DNA of 64,000 bases from Haloarcula marismortui ATCC 43049. Lineage in GTDB: Archaea; Halobacteriota; Halobacteria; Halobacteriales; Haloarculaceae. The stretch is taken from assembly GCF_000011085.1 (NCBI RefSeq), contig NC_006397.1, forward strand, positions 1-64,000. The letters run 5' to 3'. Made by a program: the position numbers and the translations under genes. Under the pieces are notes generated by a model. That model made no database searches, was not told where the DNA came from, and saw nothing but the letters and a program-made list of their open reading frames with translations. This document shows, one piece after another, positions 30,235 to 39,257 of the stretch. Every line of letters begins with the position of its first letter. Positions within the stretch are counted from its first letter, which is position 1.

Positions 30235-30471
30235 ATGAACGCGAGGAAGTTCACCACGGGCGTAGGCGGTGGGTTCCTGTGGATGACGCTCTGGACGGTG
30301 GTCCTGATTAGTATCCCGCTCGGCCTCGGGTACCTGTTTCTCACCCAGCGTGACTCCGGTGGTGGCACGACCGACGACGCACTGACCGTCCTGCGGCGTC
30401 GCTACGCCAGCGGTGAAATCGACGAGGAGGAATTCGACGCGCGCCGTCGGAAACTGCAACGCGGTGAATGA
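30235..30471 (+). CDS. SHOCT-domain membrane protein
   Basis: A protein of 78 residues: a membrane helix (about 12-35, LWMTLWTVVLISIPLGLGYL) and a C-terminal SHOCT motif (ALTVLRRRYASGEIDEEEFDARR). An in-frame ATG at 30139 would add 32 residues and cannot be excluded. In haloarchaea such proteins often precede copper P-type ATPases, and here the next frame is indeed the N-terminus of one. The stop abuts that frame's GTG. Confidence 0.75.
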   Translation: MNARKFTTGVGGGFLWMTLWTVVLISIPLGLGYLFLTQRDSGGGTTDDALTVLRRRYASGEIDEEEFDARRRKLQRGE

Positions 30472-30654
30472 GTGGTGGCCGACTCGCACGACTCAGGTGA
30501 CGTGAGCCATCGTGAACACAGTCACGATGAGGGCCACACCCACCACGAGGAGCACAGCAGCCACGACGGTCACGGCGACCATGGCGGTGGCCACAAGCGC
30601 GGCGGGATGCACGCCGGTCACGAACAGATGTTCTGGCGGCGCTTCCGAAAAGTC
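30472..30654 (+). pseudogene. N-terminal fragment of a CopB-type copper ATPase
   Basis: From GTG 30472 the frame encodes a His-rich leader (HSHDEGHTHHEEHSSHDGHG) then GGMHAGHEQMFWRRF, the typical entrance of haloarchaeal CopB-like metal-transport ATPases of about 800 residues. After WRRF the match ends and the DNA belongs to the oppositely oriented tautomerase gene. All membrane and catalytic domains are missing. Confidence 0.7.
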
Positions 30655-30666
30655 GATGAGACACAC

Positions 30667-31044
30667 TCACTCGTCGGAGTTCCACTCGCCACCGACTCTG
30701 TCGACGCCCATCATCGCCGATCCGGGATGTTCGGTGAATACGACTTTCATGTTTTCGTCGGGGATATCGAGTTCTTCCGCCGCGTACTCCATCGTGGCGA
30801 GGGCGAACGCGCGTTTCCGGTCGATGGACCTCCCGCGACGGATTTCAGCGTCGAGGAACAGCAGCGGTCCATCGACGGCCCGTCCGAGATGCATCTCCGT
30901 CGGGTCGCGCTCTCGGATTGTGACCGCGACGTGGCCAGCAGTCGTCGCCATTTCGGTCGTGTAGAATTCTGTTACGCGTTCGGCTAGCGAGGTTTTCGCA
31001 GCATCCGATAGCGTCCGTGCGATGTCAAACTGTAGCAGTGGCAT
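30667..31044 (-). CDS. tautomerase (4-OT/MIF superfamily)
   Basis: A 125-residue protein. Starting at ATG 31044 gives MPLLQFDIARTLSDAAKTSL, placing the catalytic N-terminal proline right after Met as the superfamily requires; the longer frame from 31110 would bury it. Later parts FYTTEMATTAGHVAVTIRE and PLLFLDAEIRRGRS repeat the beta-alpha-beta theme of a MIF-like trimer. The substrate is unknown. Its 3' end lies over the junction with the copper ATPase fragment. Confidence 0.75.
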   Translation of the reverse strand: MPLLQFDIARTLSDAAKTSLAERVTEFYTTEMATTAGHVAVTIRERDPTEMHLGRAVDGPLLFLDAEIRRGRSIDRKRAFALATMEYAAEELDIPDENMKVVFTEHPGSAMMGVDRVGGEWNSDE

Positions 31045-31255
31045 GGGGGCAGTCATCCCGAAAGCGACTTTTATTTTGTCCGTCCAGCCAACCACCCTAG
31101 TCAGTGGCATGACTGTCGAGCTCCCTCAGTCGAAGGGCGTGTTTCGGCTGCCTATCCCATGGTCCATCTAACCAGCATCATTTAAATTGTGGGTGGTCAT
31201 ACTGAGGGCAGGTTGAACACATTGCACATCTGCCTCGAATCCCGGCCGAGGTCCG

Positions 31256-31558
31256 GTGAGTGTTCTAGGGAATACGGGCAACACGGTGGTGTTGAATTTA
31301 GTGACTGACAACTCCGAGACTGTCGAATACGCCGACGTGGACGATATTTCACCGATGGCGTGGCGACTCCTCCGGGTCGCGGCCGGATACGAGCAACGGG
31401 GCGTCGAGCGAGAAGTCGACGACCTCATGCAGGCACACCTCTCAATGCTTGAAAACGGAACTCGCGGCCTATCGGACGCTCGTCGTCAGGTCCTGTTCGA
31501 CCTGTATGCGGTCGACCTCAGTCCGGACCAGATCAACGCGATAGTCACCAACTTCTAA
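31256..31558 (+). CDS. hypothetical haloarchaeal protein
   Basis: A 100-residue acidic protein started by GTG (a second GTG is ten codons later). It begins with a strand-rich segment and continues as helices: ISPMAWRLLRVAAGYEQRGV, EREVDDLMQAHLSMLE, ARRQVLFDLYAVDL. No membrane span. Not recognised. It ends 60 bases before the transporter gene on the same strand and could share its regulation. Confidence 0.55.
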   Translation: MSVLGNTGNTVVLNLVTDNSETVEYADVDDISPMAWRLLRVAAGYEQRGVEREVDDLMQAHLSMLENGTRGLSDARRQVLFDLYAVDLSPDQINAIVTNF

Positions 31559-31618
31559 AACGTCATTATACATCACCCAAGATTTAAGACCAGTGGCTGG
31601 GGAGTACCCTGTGTATCA

Positions 31619-33235
31619 ATGATACACCGCACTCTGAGCGAGGTACAGACACGGCTGGTCAAGTTTGGGATTGTGTGTCTCGGGACGGTGCTCATCGCAG
31701 CCGCACCGACGCCGGCGGGGCTCTCGCTGGCCGGTCAGTACACGCTCGCGACGATGTTTTTCGCCGGGACGCTGTGGGTAACGGGCACGCTCCCACTCGC
31801 GGTGACCGCGCTGTCGATTCCGGTGCTGCTCACTGCTACTGGGGTCTACGACGACATGGACACCGCGCTCGTCGGGTTCGCGGACCACCTCATCTTCCTG
31901 TTCATGGCGGGGTTCATGCTGGCAAACGCCCTCCAGAAGTACGACATCGACCGGCGTATCGCGCTGTACACGATGGCGAGGATGGGCAGTTCGCCCCGTC
32001 GCCTCATCGGCGCTGTCATGATATCCACTGCGGGACTGTCGATGTGGGTCTCGAACACGGCGACGGCAGCCATGATGACACCGATTGCGGTCGGTGTCCT
32101 CTCTCAGGTGCTCAGCAGCGAGGGCGTCGCGGCGGTCGGTGAGTCTACCCCAGAAGGGGCTGCTTCGGGAACGGCCACGGACGGTGGCATCGGCACCGCG
32201 GACGAGTTTACCAACATGCAGATTGGAATGTTGCTCGGGACGGCCTATGCCGCCAGTATCGGCGGTGTTGGGACGATAATTGGTACTCCACCGAACGCCG
32301 TGCTCGTCGGGCAACTCAACGCTATCCTTGGGTACGAAATCGGATTCGTCGACTGGCTACTCATCGGGCTGCCCGTCGTCTTCATCACGCTCCCTCTCGT
32401 CTGGTATCTCCTTACATACGTCCTGTACCCGCCCCAGATCAACAACGTCGACGAGGCACAGGCACAGGCACAGGCGTACCTCGACGACGAGGACAGTCTC
32501 GACCCGCGGGGGCGACGTGTCGCGATTATCTTCGGGGCCACGGCCGGGCTCTGGGTGCTCGGTGGCCTCGGCACGTTCCTGGCCCCGTATCTGCCGGCCG
32601 TGTGGCTGACCACGCTCTTTGGTGGCAGCGGGATGACGATCTTCGGACTTGAGGGCCACCAGGGACTCCTCTACTACGTGATGGTCGGTGTGATGGCCAT
32701 CCCCGCGCTCGTGCTGGCCGACACGATGGAGTGGGACGAACTCGTCGACATCGACTGGGGAACGCTCCTGCTGTTCGGCGGCGGTATCTCGCTCGCCGAC
32801 GCGCTCGCGAACACCGGAACGACCGAGTGGATAGCGAACACGGTGTTTGGCGGGCTCACCGGGATGCCGGTCGTGCTCATCATCGCCGCGGTCGTGCTCG
32901 TCGTCGTGTTCCTGACCGAGATGACCTCAAACACTGCGACGACGACCATTCTTGTCCCGATACTCATCGGTCTGGGCAGTGTCTTCGCGGCCACGCTCGG
33001 GCTGACGGATTTCAAGACGGCGATCTTCCTCTCGGTCTCTGGGGCGATCGCGGCCAGTTTCGCGTTCGCGCTCCCCGTGGCGACGCCGCCGAACGCCATC
33101 GTCTACGGGAGCGGATACATCAAGCAGAGCCACATGCTGCGAACCGGCGTTATCCTCAACATCGTCATGACTGCAGTGCTGACGGGGCTCATCTGGCTGC
33201 TGTTCACCTTCGTCTGGCCGCATCTCCTCTGGTGA
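31619..33235 (+). CDS. DASS-family (SLC13) anion:Na+ symporter
   Basis: A 538-residue membrane transporter of the divalent-anion/Na+ symporter family (succinate, citrate, sulfate or phosphate). Two SNT signature motifs are present: MWVSNTATAAMMTPI in the first half and TSNTATTTILVPI in the second, and FALPVATPPNAIVYGSGYI near the C-terminus. About 12 hydrophobic helices and a polar central loop (450-550 nt before the middle) suit the family. Cargo cannot be told. Start ATG 31619 directly precedes the first amphipathic segment. It lies upstream of the truncated MFS gene. Confidence 0.9.
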   Translation: MIHRTLSEVQTRLVKFGIVCLGTVLIAAAPTPAGLSLAGQYTLATMFFAGTLWVTGTLPLAVTALSIPVLLTATGVYDDMDTALVGFADHLIFLFMAGFMLANALQKYDIDRRIALYTMARMGSSPRRLIGAVMISTAGLSMWVSNTATAAMMTPIAVGVLSQVLSSEGVAAVGESTPEGAASGTATDGGIGTADEFTNMQIGMLLGTAYAASIGGVGTIIGTPPNAVLVGQLNAILGYEIGFVDWLLIGLPVVFITLPLVWYLLTYVLYPPQINNVDEAQAQAQAYLDDEDSLDPRGRRVAIIFGATAGLWVLGGLGTFLAPYLPAVWLTTLFGGSGMTIFGLEGHQGLLYYVMVGVMAIPALVLADTMEWDELVDIDWGTLLLFGGGISLADALANTGTTEWIANTVFGGLTGMPVVLIIAAVVLVVVFLTEMTSNTATTTILVPILIGLGSVFAATLGLTDFKTAIFLSVSGAIAASFAFALPVATPPNAIVYGSGYIKQSHMLRTGVILNIVMTAVLTGLIWLLFTFVWPHLLW

Positions 33236-33266
33236 CACAGCGAGACTGGAGTGTCGACCCCTCTCT

Positions 33267-33707
33267 CTGGACAGGAATCAGCACCGAACGATATCCCTCG
33301 TCTTCCTGTGGCAACTCGCCGCGAGCATCTGTTACTACGCCGTGTTCGCAGCCACGCCGTTTCTCCGGGACGAGTTCGGGCTGACCGGAACGAAAGTCGG
33401 ACTCGTGGTGACGGTACTGACGCTCGGCTACGCGGTGTTTTTACTGCCACTGGGTGCGGTCACGGACCGGTACGGCGAACACAGCACCCTCTCGATGGGC
33501 CTCGTCGGCCTCGCCGGGGGCGCGCTGCTCGTCCCGGTCGCGGACACGTACGGACTGTTGCTGTGCAGTGTCTTCGTCCTCGGTGCGCTGTATGGCACGG
33601 CGATACCGGGCACGAACAAGGCGATATTTGGAAACGTCCCGTCCGGGCGGCAAAACCTCGCTGGCGTCGCCGTCGCCGACGCTCAACAACGGGATAGTGG
33701 GCAATAG
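33267..33707 (+). pseudogene. truncated MFS transporter
   Basis: The frame reads RTISLVFLWQLAASICYYAV, FLRDEFGLTGTKVGLVVT, LLPLGAVTDRYGEHSTLS: helices 1-4 of a major-facilitator transporter with the loop 2-3 motif (GxxxDRxGxR/H). It then ends after PSGRQNLAGV with unrelated codons to a stop at 33707, so helices 5-12 are gone. No ATG opens the frame; the nearest start-like codon is a GTG inside helix 1. Confidence 0.65.
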
Positions 33708-33841
33708 AATCCGGGGCGGCTCGGATAACTCTGGGTTCCCGAAATCGGTTCGGATGATTCCCCAGTATGTGGGTCCGCCACGGGGAGCGCCTGTGTGCCA
33801 GTACCGGAACGTTTACAGCTGGATCGGTGTATCATTGATAC

Positions 33842-34285
33842 ATGGCACTGGAAACGGTACTGGTCGCTGGTAGGCCCGGTGACGAGGGTAACGGGCAGCA
33901 ACTCGCATCGACAGCGATCGACATAGCGAAGCCGGCGGATGCCCGAGTGGTCGTCGGCCAAATATTCACTGATGAGGAATACGAAACTAGCAAAACAAGT
34001 CTGGGTTTCGACGACGCCTCTGAGGTGTCGCCCGAACAGATAGCGGCCCAACACGGGCTCTTCAAGTCAATCGTCTCACAGCTCGACTCCGCAGAAGTCG
34101 AGTACGAACTGCGCACTGCAACTGGGCCACACGCGAACAGCATCATGGACCTAGCTGCCGACGTAGATCTCATCATTGTCGGTGGAGCGAACCGCTCACC
34201 GACGGGGAAAGCCGTCTTCGGCTCCACCACGCAAGATGTCCTCGTTCAGGCCCCCTGTCCCGTGGTGTTCGTCCGTCGAGAGTGA
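33842..34285 (+). CDS. universal stress protein (UspA family)
   Basis: A 147-residue UspA-fold protein. The C-terminal ATP-binding signature [20 protein letters not shown] (G-x2-G-x9-G-S/T) and [10 protein letters not shown] are intact, and the N-terminal strand [12 protein letters not shown] starts directly after ATG 33842. Probably ATP-binding and stress-related. Followed by 250 bases with only short decayed frames. Confidence 0.9.
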   Translation: MALETVLVAGRPGDEGNGQQLASTAIDIAKPADARVVVGQIFTDEEYETSKTSLGFDDASEVSPEQIAAQHGLFKSIVSQLDSAEVEYELRTATGPHANSIMDLAADVDLIIVGGANRSPTGKAVFGSTTQDVLVQAPCPVVFVRRE

Positions 34286-34544
34286 CTGGTGTGAAACTGT
34301 GGCGCACAGCTTCGATGCCACCTGAGGACTTGGCGGCGTGGCTTGAAGGCCTAATCTGGCGGTTCAATCCCGGTGCGTCCGAAATAACTGCCGTTATTTC
34401 AGAGACACAGCGTGAGTCCGGATTCTGCGGACTCTCTTGCAAGCCGCTTCGCAGAGTTGAACGGTGCAAATTGGAGCGGTTTCCTGAAGTCCGGTGAAGT
34501 CTGGCCTCGTGGCTTCATCTATGAGTGAGACCGTGCAGAGAAGA
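34286..34544. other. no gene
   Basis: Only short frames of no clear meaning. A 9-bp inverted repeat-like stretch (AAATAACTGCCGTTATTTC at 34382-34400) forms a small hairpin. Confidence 0.3.
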
Positions 34545-35606
34545 CTACTCCTTCGCTTGATTGGAACCCTGTTTGAAGCTCTCGATAACAACTGCGATTT
34601 TGTCCGTCGATGGAACGTCTCGGACGCTGTACTCGTGTGGGTGCTGCTGGTCATGTGGATATTCATCCGGTTGCGGGATATCGTATGTTTTGGTGCCTTG
34701 GAAACCGCTCAAGAACTCTCGGGTGAGCATCGGTTCTACGAACGCCAGCTGTGACCCCTCTTTGTCCCCGATGAATCCCTGAATGAGTGTGTTGTCAAAG
34801 TTCGTGGGATCACCCTGCTCGTCGGGACCGTTTGGGAGCTCAGGAGCGTCTGTCGGCGCTGCGTGTTCACCCATGTCTGTAATATACCGCTCATCAGCGA
34901 CGGGCGGCGGTGGTCGCATGTACCCCTCTGGAAGTTGAGCGAAGTCGAAGTTAGTCTCGATTCCGTCCGATGTTTTGGCATCGTACGGTGGAACCTGTGG
35001 ACCCGCAATGTTGTCCACCGTTGCCGGGTCAAGCATGTGGAAGTGGATATCGAAATGGGGCTTCTCCCACGCTCCTTTGCCACCAAAATGGCCGTCTGGA
35101 TTCCAGTTGAGTCCCAAGAAAGTAAATGGCGTATTAGCCGCGTCCGGGAACGGCACAAAGAACTGCAGCGACTGTTTGAAGTGGATCGTTGCTGCCTGTC
35201 CGCCAATCCGATACTTATCAGTCTCTGCCCGATTGTCTGATTCAGTTATATCCGTCTCGTCTGGAAGCCCTTCGAGTGCGGCGTGATCGAACTCAATTCC
35301 GTGATACTTCGCCTCTCCTGACGGTGTTTCACTCGTAAAGGTTCGGACTCGCCCGTTTCCGAGGGTAACGCTTCGTCCATACTCAGTGATTCCACTTGGT
35401 GGAAAGCCCTCCCAGCTATCGGTGCTATTTCCAGTACCCTTCGCGTCGGACTGCTCATCGTTGGCAGTTGCTATAGGTAGACCGGCTCCGCCTAATATCG
35501 CACTTCCTGCAAGGGTCGACTGAAGCAGTGTTCGCCGACTTAGTGCGACCGTCGGATGGTCTGGCGACTGACCTGCTTCCTGTGTCTGATCGGAATCTTC
35601 CACCAT
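34545..35606 (-). CDS. Tat-exported protein, possibly TTHB210-like
   Basis: A 353-residue protein with a Tat signal (SRRTLLQSTLAGSAILGGAG, residues 23-42) and no lipobox, so released or membrane-held outside. The domain at about 75-330 includes FFVPFPDAANTPFTFLGLNW, HFDIHFHMLDP (His-rich) and EGYMRPPPPV. I recall similar motifs in the DUF5602/TTHB210-like group, whose members are periplasmic or extracytoplasmic; the reaction is unknown. The His pairs suggest metal binding. The upstream region (35610-35630) is A/T-rich. Confidence 0.7.
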   Translation of the reverse strand: MVEDSDQTQEAGQSPDHPTVALSRRTLLQSTLAGSAILGGAGLPIATANDEQSDAKGTGNSTDSWEGFPPSGITEYGRSVTLGNGRVRTFTSETPSGEAKYHGIEFDHAALEGLPDETDITESDNRAETDKYRIGGQAATIHFKQSLQFFVPFPDAANTPFTFLGLNWNPDGHFGGKGAWEKPHFDIHFHMLDPATVDNIAGPQVPPYDAKTSDGIETNFDFAQLPEGYMRPPPPVADERYITDMGEHAAPTDAPELPNGPDEQGDPTNFDNTLIQGFIGDKEGSQLAFVEPMLTREFLSGFQGTKTYDIPQPDEYPHDQQHPHEYSVRDVPSTDKIAVVIESFKQGSNQAKE

Positions 35607-36044
35607 ACTAAAAAATATATTCCCATTTACACTTTAAGCTGTGCGCGGCTAGAATAGAACCGCACACCTCCAACGAGTTCGCCGCGCTGTCAACCTAAAA
35701 CAACCCCCTGCGTTGGAGTCAGCAAAATCTGACACTGGACTGCTGGCCACGATACTCAGATTGGCGCGGCGATTGTGCTGTGCTTTGTCGCCGGAAGAAA
35801 CCCAGTGGCGTGGGTTTACTTGCCACCGTGAGGCTGGTCTTGGAATCCCCTCACCCAGCGGGGGTCACAAAATTGCTTCTCACACTGCCGTCAGACTGCC
35901 ATCGTGACAGTTCCATGCCCTTGCAAGGACAGCCTGAGCTGGTCCGTTGACGCTATACTTCCTATATCACCCCGGTTAGATGACGAACGTAACCTGACGG
36001 AACCACCATGGCTTAAGTACACAACTGCACTACAGAAGAGGCGA
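35607..36044. other. upstream region of xseA
   Basis: No independent gene. The xseA frame stays open back to 35904, but the extra 47 residues are rich in Cys, Pro and Trp and do not look like protein. The stretch includes a small CCCAGTGG/CCACTGGG-like hairpin near 35800. Confidence 0.3.
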
Positions 36045-37256
36045 ATGGGCTCGGGGCCGGAGTTGACGCAGACATCGCTGGAGACACTTCAGGAAGCACT
36101 CCAAACGGAGCGAATTACCTACGTTGATACGCTGAATGAAGATATCGGCGCAGTTGTTGAGAGTGCAGACCAGCTTGCCTTCGATTACGTCGTCGGTGAT
36201 GTCTCTGACTATGGCGTGTCCTCGAATGACCATGTCCATCTTGATCTGGTCCATGAGGGCTCGACGATTCACTGCGTACTCTTCGGATACAAGCGGTCAG
36301 CTATCGACGCTACGATCGAGGATGGGATGCAGGTGGCTGTGAAAGGCTCACTGTCGTACTACGAAGACGGGGGCAACGTGTCCGTCATCGTCGAAGACAT
36401 CGTTGAGGTCGGTGAAGGCACGTACCAGCGGATATACGAGCAAAATCGGCAACTGCTGGACTCGGATGGGTTGCTTGATCCGGAGCACAAACAGGCGCTT
36501 CCAGACTTCCCAGAACGAATCGGGATCGCCACCAGTGCAACAAGCGATGCCCGAATGGATGCAATTACCAGCATTCACGAGCGATATCCTGACGTTGATA
36601 TCGTCATCCAGAACACGAGTGTTCAGGGCGACGATGCAATGATGTCGATCATGGGTGCGATCAGTGAACTCGATGACGACCCGCGGGTCGACGTTATCGT
36701 TCTCACTCGCGGCGGCGGTTCTGACAAGCATCTCCGGGTGTTCAACGAAACACCGCTCTGCCGTGTCATCCACAAAACCGAGACGCCAGTCGTGGTTGGA
36801 GTCGGCCACGAGAACGACCGAACACTGGCCGATGAAGTGGCCGACAGGCGGGTGATGACACCGACCGAGGCGGGCAACATCGTTCCAGAGCGGACCACGC
36901 TGGAGGCGGAACTGGAAACACTCGAAGAACGTCTCAACACAGCCTACACAGAGACTGCCGAGACGACGCTGGAAACGATGGACGACCGACTCACACGGGC
37001 CTACAGACGGACAGTTGAGTCGGATCTGTCTGCGTTCGAAGCTGAGTTGGACCGCACATACGACACCCACGTTCGAGATGAACTGACTGATCTTGCAAAC
37101 CGGCTAGAGCAAGCGCGGACCCAGTATGACCAGCAGCGAGAACGTGAACAAGAGGTCGCTGCCCATCGCCGCCAGCGTCGACGGCTGCTGCTCATCTTGG
37201 TAGCACTGGGCTTGCTTGTTGTGGCCTTGCTCCTGTACATCCTGCTTCCACTATGA
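36045..37256 (+). CDS. xseA: exonuclease VII large subunit with C-terminal membrane helix
   Basis: A 403-residue large subunit of exonuclease VII, a single-strand-specific nuclease. An OB-fold N-domain (about 15-130, FDYVVGDVSDYGVSSNDHVH) precedes the catalytic domain: PERIGIATSATSDARMDAI, VIVLTRGGGSDKHLRVFNE, ETPVVVGVGHENDRTLADEV. The helical region follows at 290-375. The last 25 residues (RRRLLLILVALGLLVVALLL) form a basic stretch plus a membrane helix, not expected in bacterial XseA. ATG 36045 starts the OB domain. The stop overlaps xseB by ATGA. Confidence 0.88.
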   Translation: MGSGPELTQTSLETLQEALQTERITYVDTLNEDIGAVVESADQLAFDYVVGDVSDYGVSSNDHVHLDLVHEGSTIHCVLFGYKRSAIDATIEDGMQVAVKGSLSYYEDGGNVSVIVEDIVEVGEGTYQRIYEQNRQLLDSDGLLDPEHKQALPDFPERIGIATSATSDARMDAITSIHERYPDVDIVIQNTSVQGDDAMMSIMGAISELDDDPRVDVIVLTRGGGSDKHLRVFNETPLCRVIHKTETPVVVGVGHENDRTLADEVADRRVMTPTEAGNIVPERTTLEAELETLEERLNTAYTETAETTLETMDDRLTRAYRRTVESDLSAFEAELDRTYDTHVRDELTDLANRLEQARTQYDQQREREQEVAAHRRQRRRLLLILVALGLLVVALLLYILLPL

Positions 37257-37429
37257 AAGACGAGACAATCGCCGACAAGACCGACCGACTTGAACAGATT
37301 ATCGAACAGCTCGAAAACGGAGACGTCGCGCTGGAACGAGCGAACGAACTCCATGCTGAGGGCACGGAACTGATTGCTGAGTTGGAATCCGAGCTAGCTG
37401 TTGGGGATGGCGAGGTTATTGATCGCTGA
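37253..37429 (+). CDS. xseB: exonuclease VII small subunit
   Basis: A 58-residue protein: TDRLEQIIEQLENGDVALER is the diagnostic XseB coiled-coil segment, followed by ELHAEGTELIAELESEL. It binds the large subunit's helical region. The start ATG overlaps the xseA stop by four bases, giving 1:1 coupling. Slightly shorter than bacterial XseB (70-80 residues), as common in haloarchaea. Confidence 0.88.
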   Translation: MKDETIADKTDRLEQIIEQLENGDVALERANELHAEGTELIAELESELAVGDGEVIDR

Positions 37430-38075
37430 AGTCCGGTTAAAACTGTTTTGAGCTATAGTAGCTCTCCTCACAGAACGTCCCGTATTTCGGTTTCTGTGGT
37501 GGCTCTTGCGATGGCTGCACCCTCGCCGTCAACGTTTATCTCAGAAAGTTAAGACCCAATGGACGGCTAGACAGCGGATTTAGATCAGCTAACCAACAGC
37601 CGGGACGGTTCTCATTCTCTGTTGGTTAGCGTCTTCAGAGTGCTGGAAGAGTCCGGGTACGCTTACGAAGTCTATGTGCCCTCACAGAATGCTTCGAATC
37701 CGGGCCAGCAGTCCGGTGACTCCTCCGGCACACGCCGGAGGCGCTCATGCACATCCTGCCAGATACCTGGGTGCGTTTGTAGATATTCGCTGAGCACCCA
37801 CGTTGAGCGGTGGGTGCGTATTTGGACACACTGCCGATGGCACACTCGTCGCAGATGTACTTTCTACGGGCCAACACATCGACTTTCGAGGTCGCTGCTG
37901 GCGCGTCCTGCACGACCCAGTCCCGATGGTCACCCCAAATATCGATCTCGAGGCGAGAAGCTACGACAAGGCGATTTATCCCTGATTTAATCGCGTTAAT
38001 TCGGCGAAAACCGGCCCCAAATCGGCCTCATGGCTTGGCCCCCTTATCACCTCCCGCCCGATACGTCGAGTTGCA
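37430..38075. other. region without a sure gene
   Basis: A GTG frame at 37803-37985 (start SGGCVFGHTADGTLVADVLS) and several others are open but unconvincing. GTGCCG/CGGCAC-type hairpins occur around 37728-37741. Nothing can be named. Confidence 0.3.
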
Positions 38076-38354
38076 ATGTTCGAAGCAGATCCGCTGACGA
38101 TTGTCCAGTTCGCAAACGAAACGGCTCAGATGGGGATGCAGGCAGGCCCACCGACAGACCTCCCCGCGCAGGTTCCGGACTTCGTCGGGAACATTCTGGC
38201 TGAGGTTAGCTCCGCGGCCGGCGGTGAGTCCGGTGGCCTCGGTGAGGTGATCAGCAGCATGACACCTGGTGGCAGTGAGGCCGGGGCGAATACGGCCGCA
38301 GAGAACGCGACTTCGGCCGCGAACGGGGCCGCGGACAATGCCCCTGGCAAATAA
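38076..38354 (+). CDS. small Gly/Ala-rich protein
   Basis: A 92-residue protein. The N-terminal half is an ordinary helix (PLTIVQFANETAQMGM) plus PAQVPDFVGNILAEV. The C-terminal half is low-complexity Gly/Ser/Ala/Asn (AGANTAAENATSAANGAADN). It is acidic with no signal peptide. Not recognised. It stands alone. Confidence 0.5.
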   Translation: MFEADPLTIVQFANETAQMGMQAGPPTDLPAQVPDFVGNILAEVSSAAGGESGGLGEVISSMTPGGSEAGANTAAENATSAANGAADNAPGK

Positions 38355-38681
38355 GCACGCAGTGGTTCCACCAGTTGGACCTGATTGGGGTACGGAATGA
38401 TTGTCTGGCGCTGACCGTTCTTTTGAGCGCTCTAAGCAGGTGTAACTACCGTTTCAGCGTATGGGTGTCTGACGACGAGACCAAGATCGCTGGGGAGTGA
38501 GTGGTTCGGTTGGTTGTGGCTAACCAAGCCGACCGCGAGGCGGTTCGAGATATCTTGTTGCATACCGCCTCCTCGTTCCTCTTAAAAAGTAACCGCAATA
38601 AGCCGTCGTAATCACATCGGTTCTTTCTTAGCTAAAGACGGATGAGAGCAAGTAATTAAACCGGACGACCGCAGTTCCTGT

Positions 38682-38975
38682 CTATTCGGGATGTAGTTGC
38701 CGTTGAGCTTCTATTGCTCCGCTCTGACGAATCCGGACTTCATACGTCTCAACAGAGAAACGAACCTCGGTAAACTGTCGCCCCGCTACTGCCTGAAGCC
38801 CGTTGCAGAGCGACTCAGCGTCAACGTACTCGTCCAGTACTGGTACGTCATCAGTAGACAACTCCTCCAGAACTTCTGCAAGCTCTACGATGAGCTCAGT
38901 GTCGCCGTCCCAGTCATGAACTGCAAGCGTTTCCCAGTTCTGGGAAAGCGATGGAGTAGCAGCGCTCTCTGACAT
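38682..38975 (-). CDS. HalOD1 output-domain protein
   Basis: A 97-residue soluble protein made of a single HalOD1 domain, a haloarchaeal output domain common in signalling proteins. Features are ELIVELAEVLEELSTDDVPV, LDEYVDAESLCNGLQ, and VRFSVETYEVRIRQSGAIEA at the C-terminus. Stand-alone copies are frequent in haloarchaea; ligand and target are unknown. The start ATG at 38975 lies beside an A/T-rich promoter-like region. Confidence 0.8.
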   Translation of the reverse strand: MSESAATPSLSQNWETLAVHDWDGDTELIVELAEVLEELSTDDVPVLDEYVDAESLCNGLQAVAGRQFTEVRFSVETYEVRIRQSGAIEAQRQLHPE

Positions 38976-39053
38976 ACCTACATTTGGTTACATACGTACA
39001 TGAAAACATCGGCCTAAGTATCAGTAGTAATAACTACGTCAAAATAAATTGAA

Positions 39054-39257
39054 TCAAGTAGTGGGGACTCCGAGACCGTCTGGAAAAGCGTGGTTCAGTA
39101 CAACCTCCTCGGCGTCACCATCAGCCGAAACAACGGCCACGGAGAACTCGTAGCTGTTCCAGTTATCTGCTGCAGCCTCATCATCAACACCGAAAAAGGG
39201 CGGTTGGCCCTGAGTGAGTAGTTCATGTGATCTGGTCAGTACAGAGGAACAAGCCAA
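39054..39257 (-). CDS. short acidic hypothetical protein
   Basis: A 67-residue frame: GQPPFFGVDDEAAADNWNSY, then EFSVAVVSADGDAEEVVLNH. The acidic composition and beta-like pattern suggest it derives from a real gene, perhaps the end of a longer one that has lost its beginning. No neighbour helps. Confidence 0.35.
   Translation of the reverse strand: MACSSVLTRSHELLTQGQPPFFGVDDEAAADNWNSYEFSVAVVSADGDAEEVVLNHAFPDGLGVPTT

Noticed and set aside
30472-30987. 171-codon frame as one His-rich protein
   Set aside because: Only the first 60 codons resemble a copper ATPase leader; the rest is antisense to the tautomerase gene.
31675-33384. Long plus and minus frames over the transporter (up to 232 codons)
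   Set aside because: High GC gives open shadow frames; the DASS frame has the family motifs and the others are Arg-rich nonsense.
37622-38097. Frames of 60-122 codons between xseB and 38076
   Set aside because: No protein-like composition, no start or ribosome context, and no family likeness.
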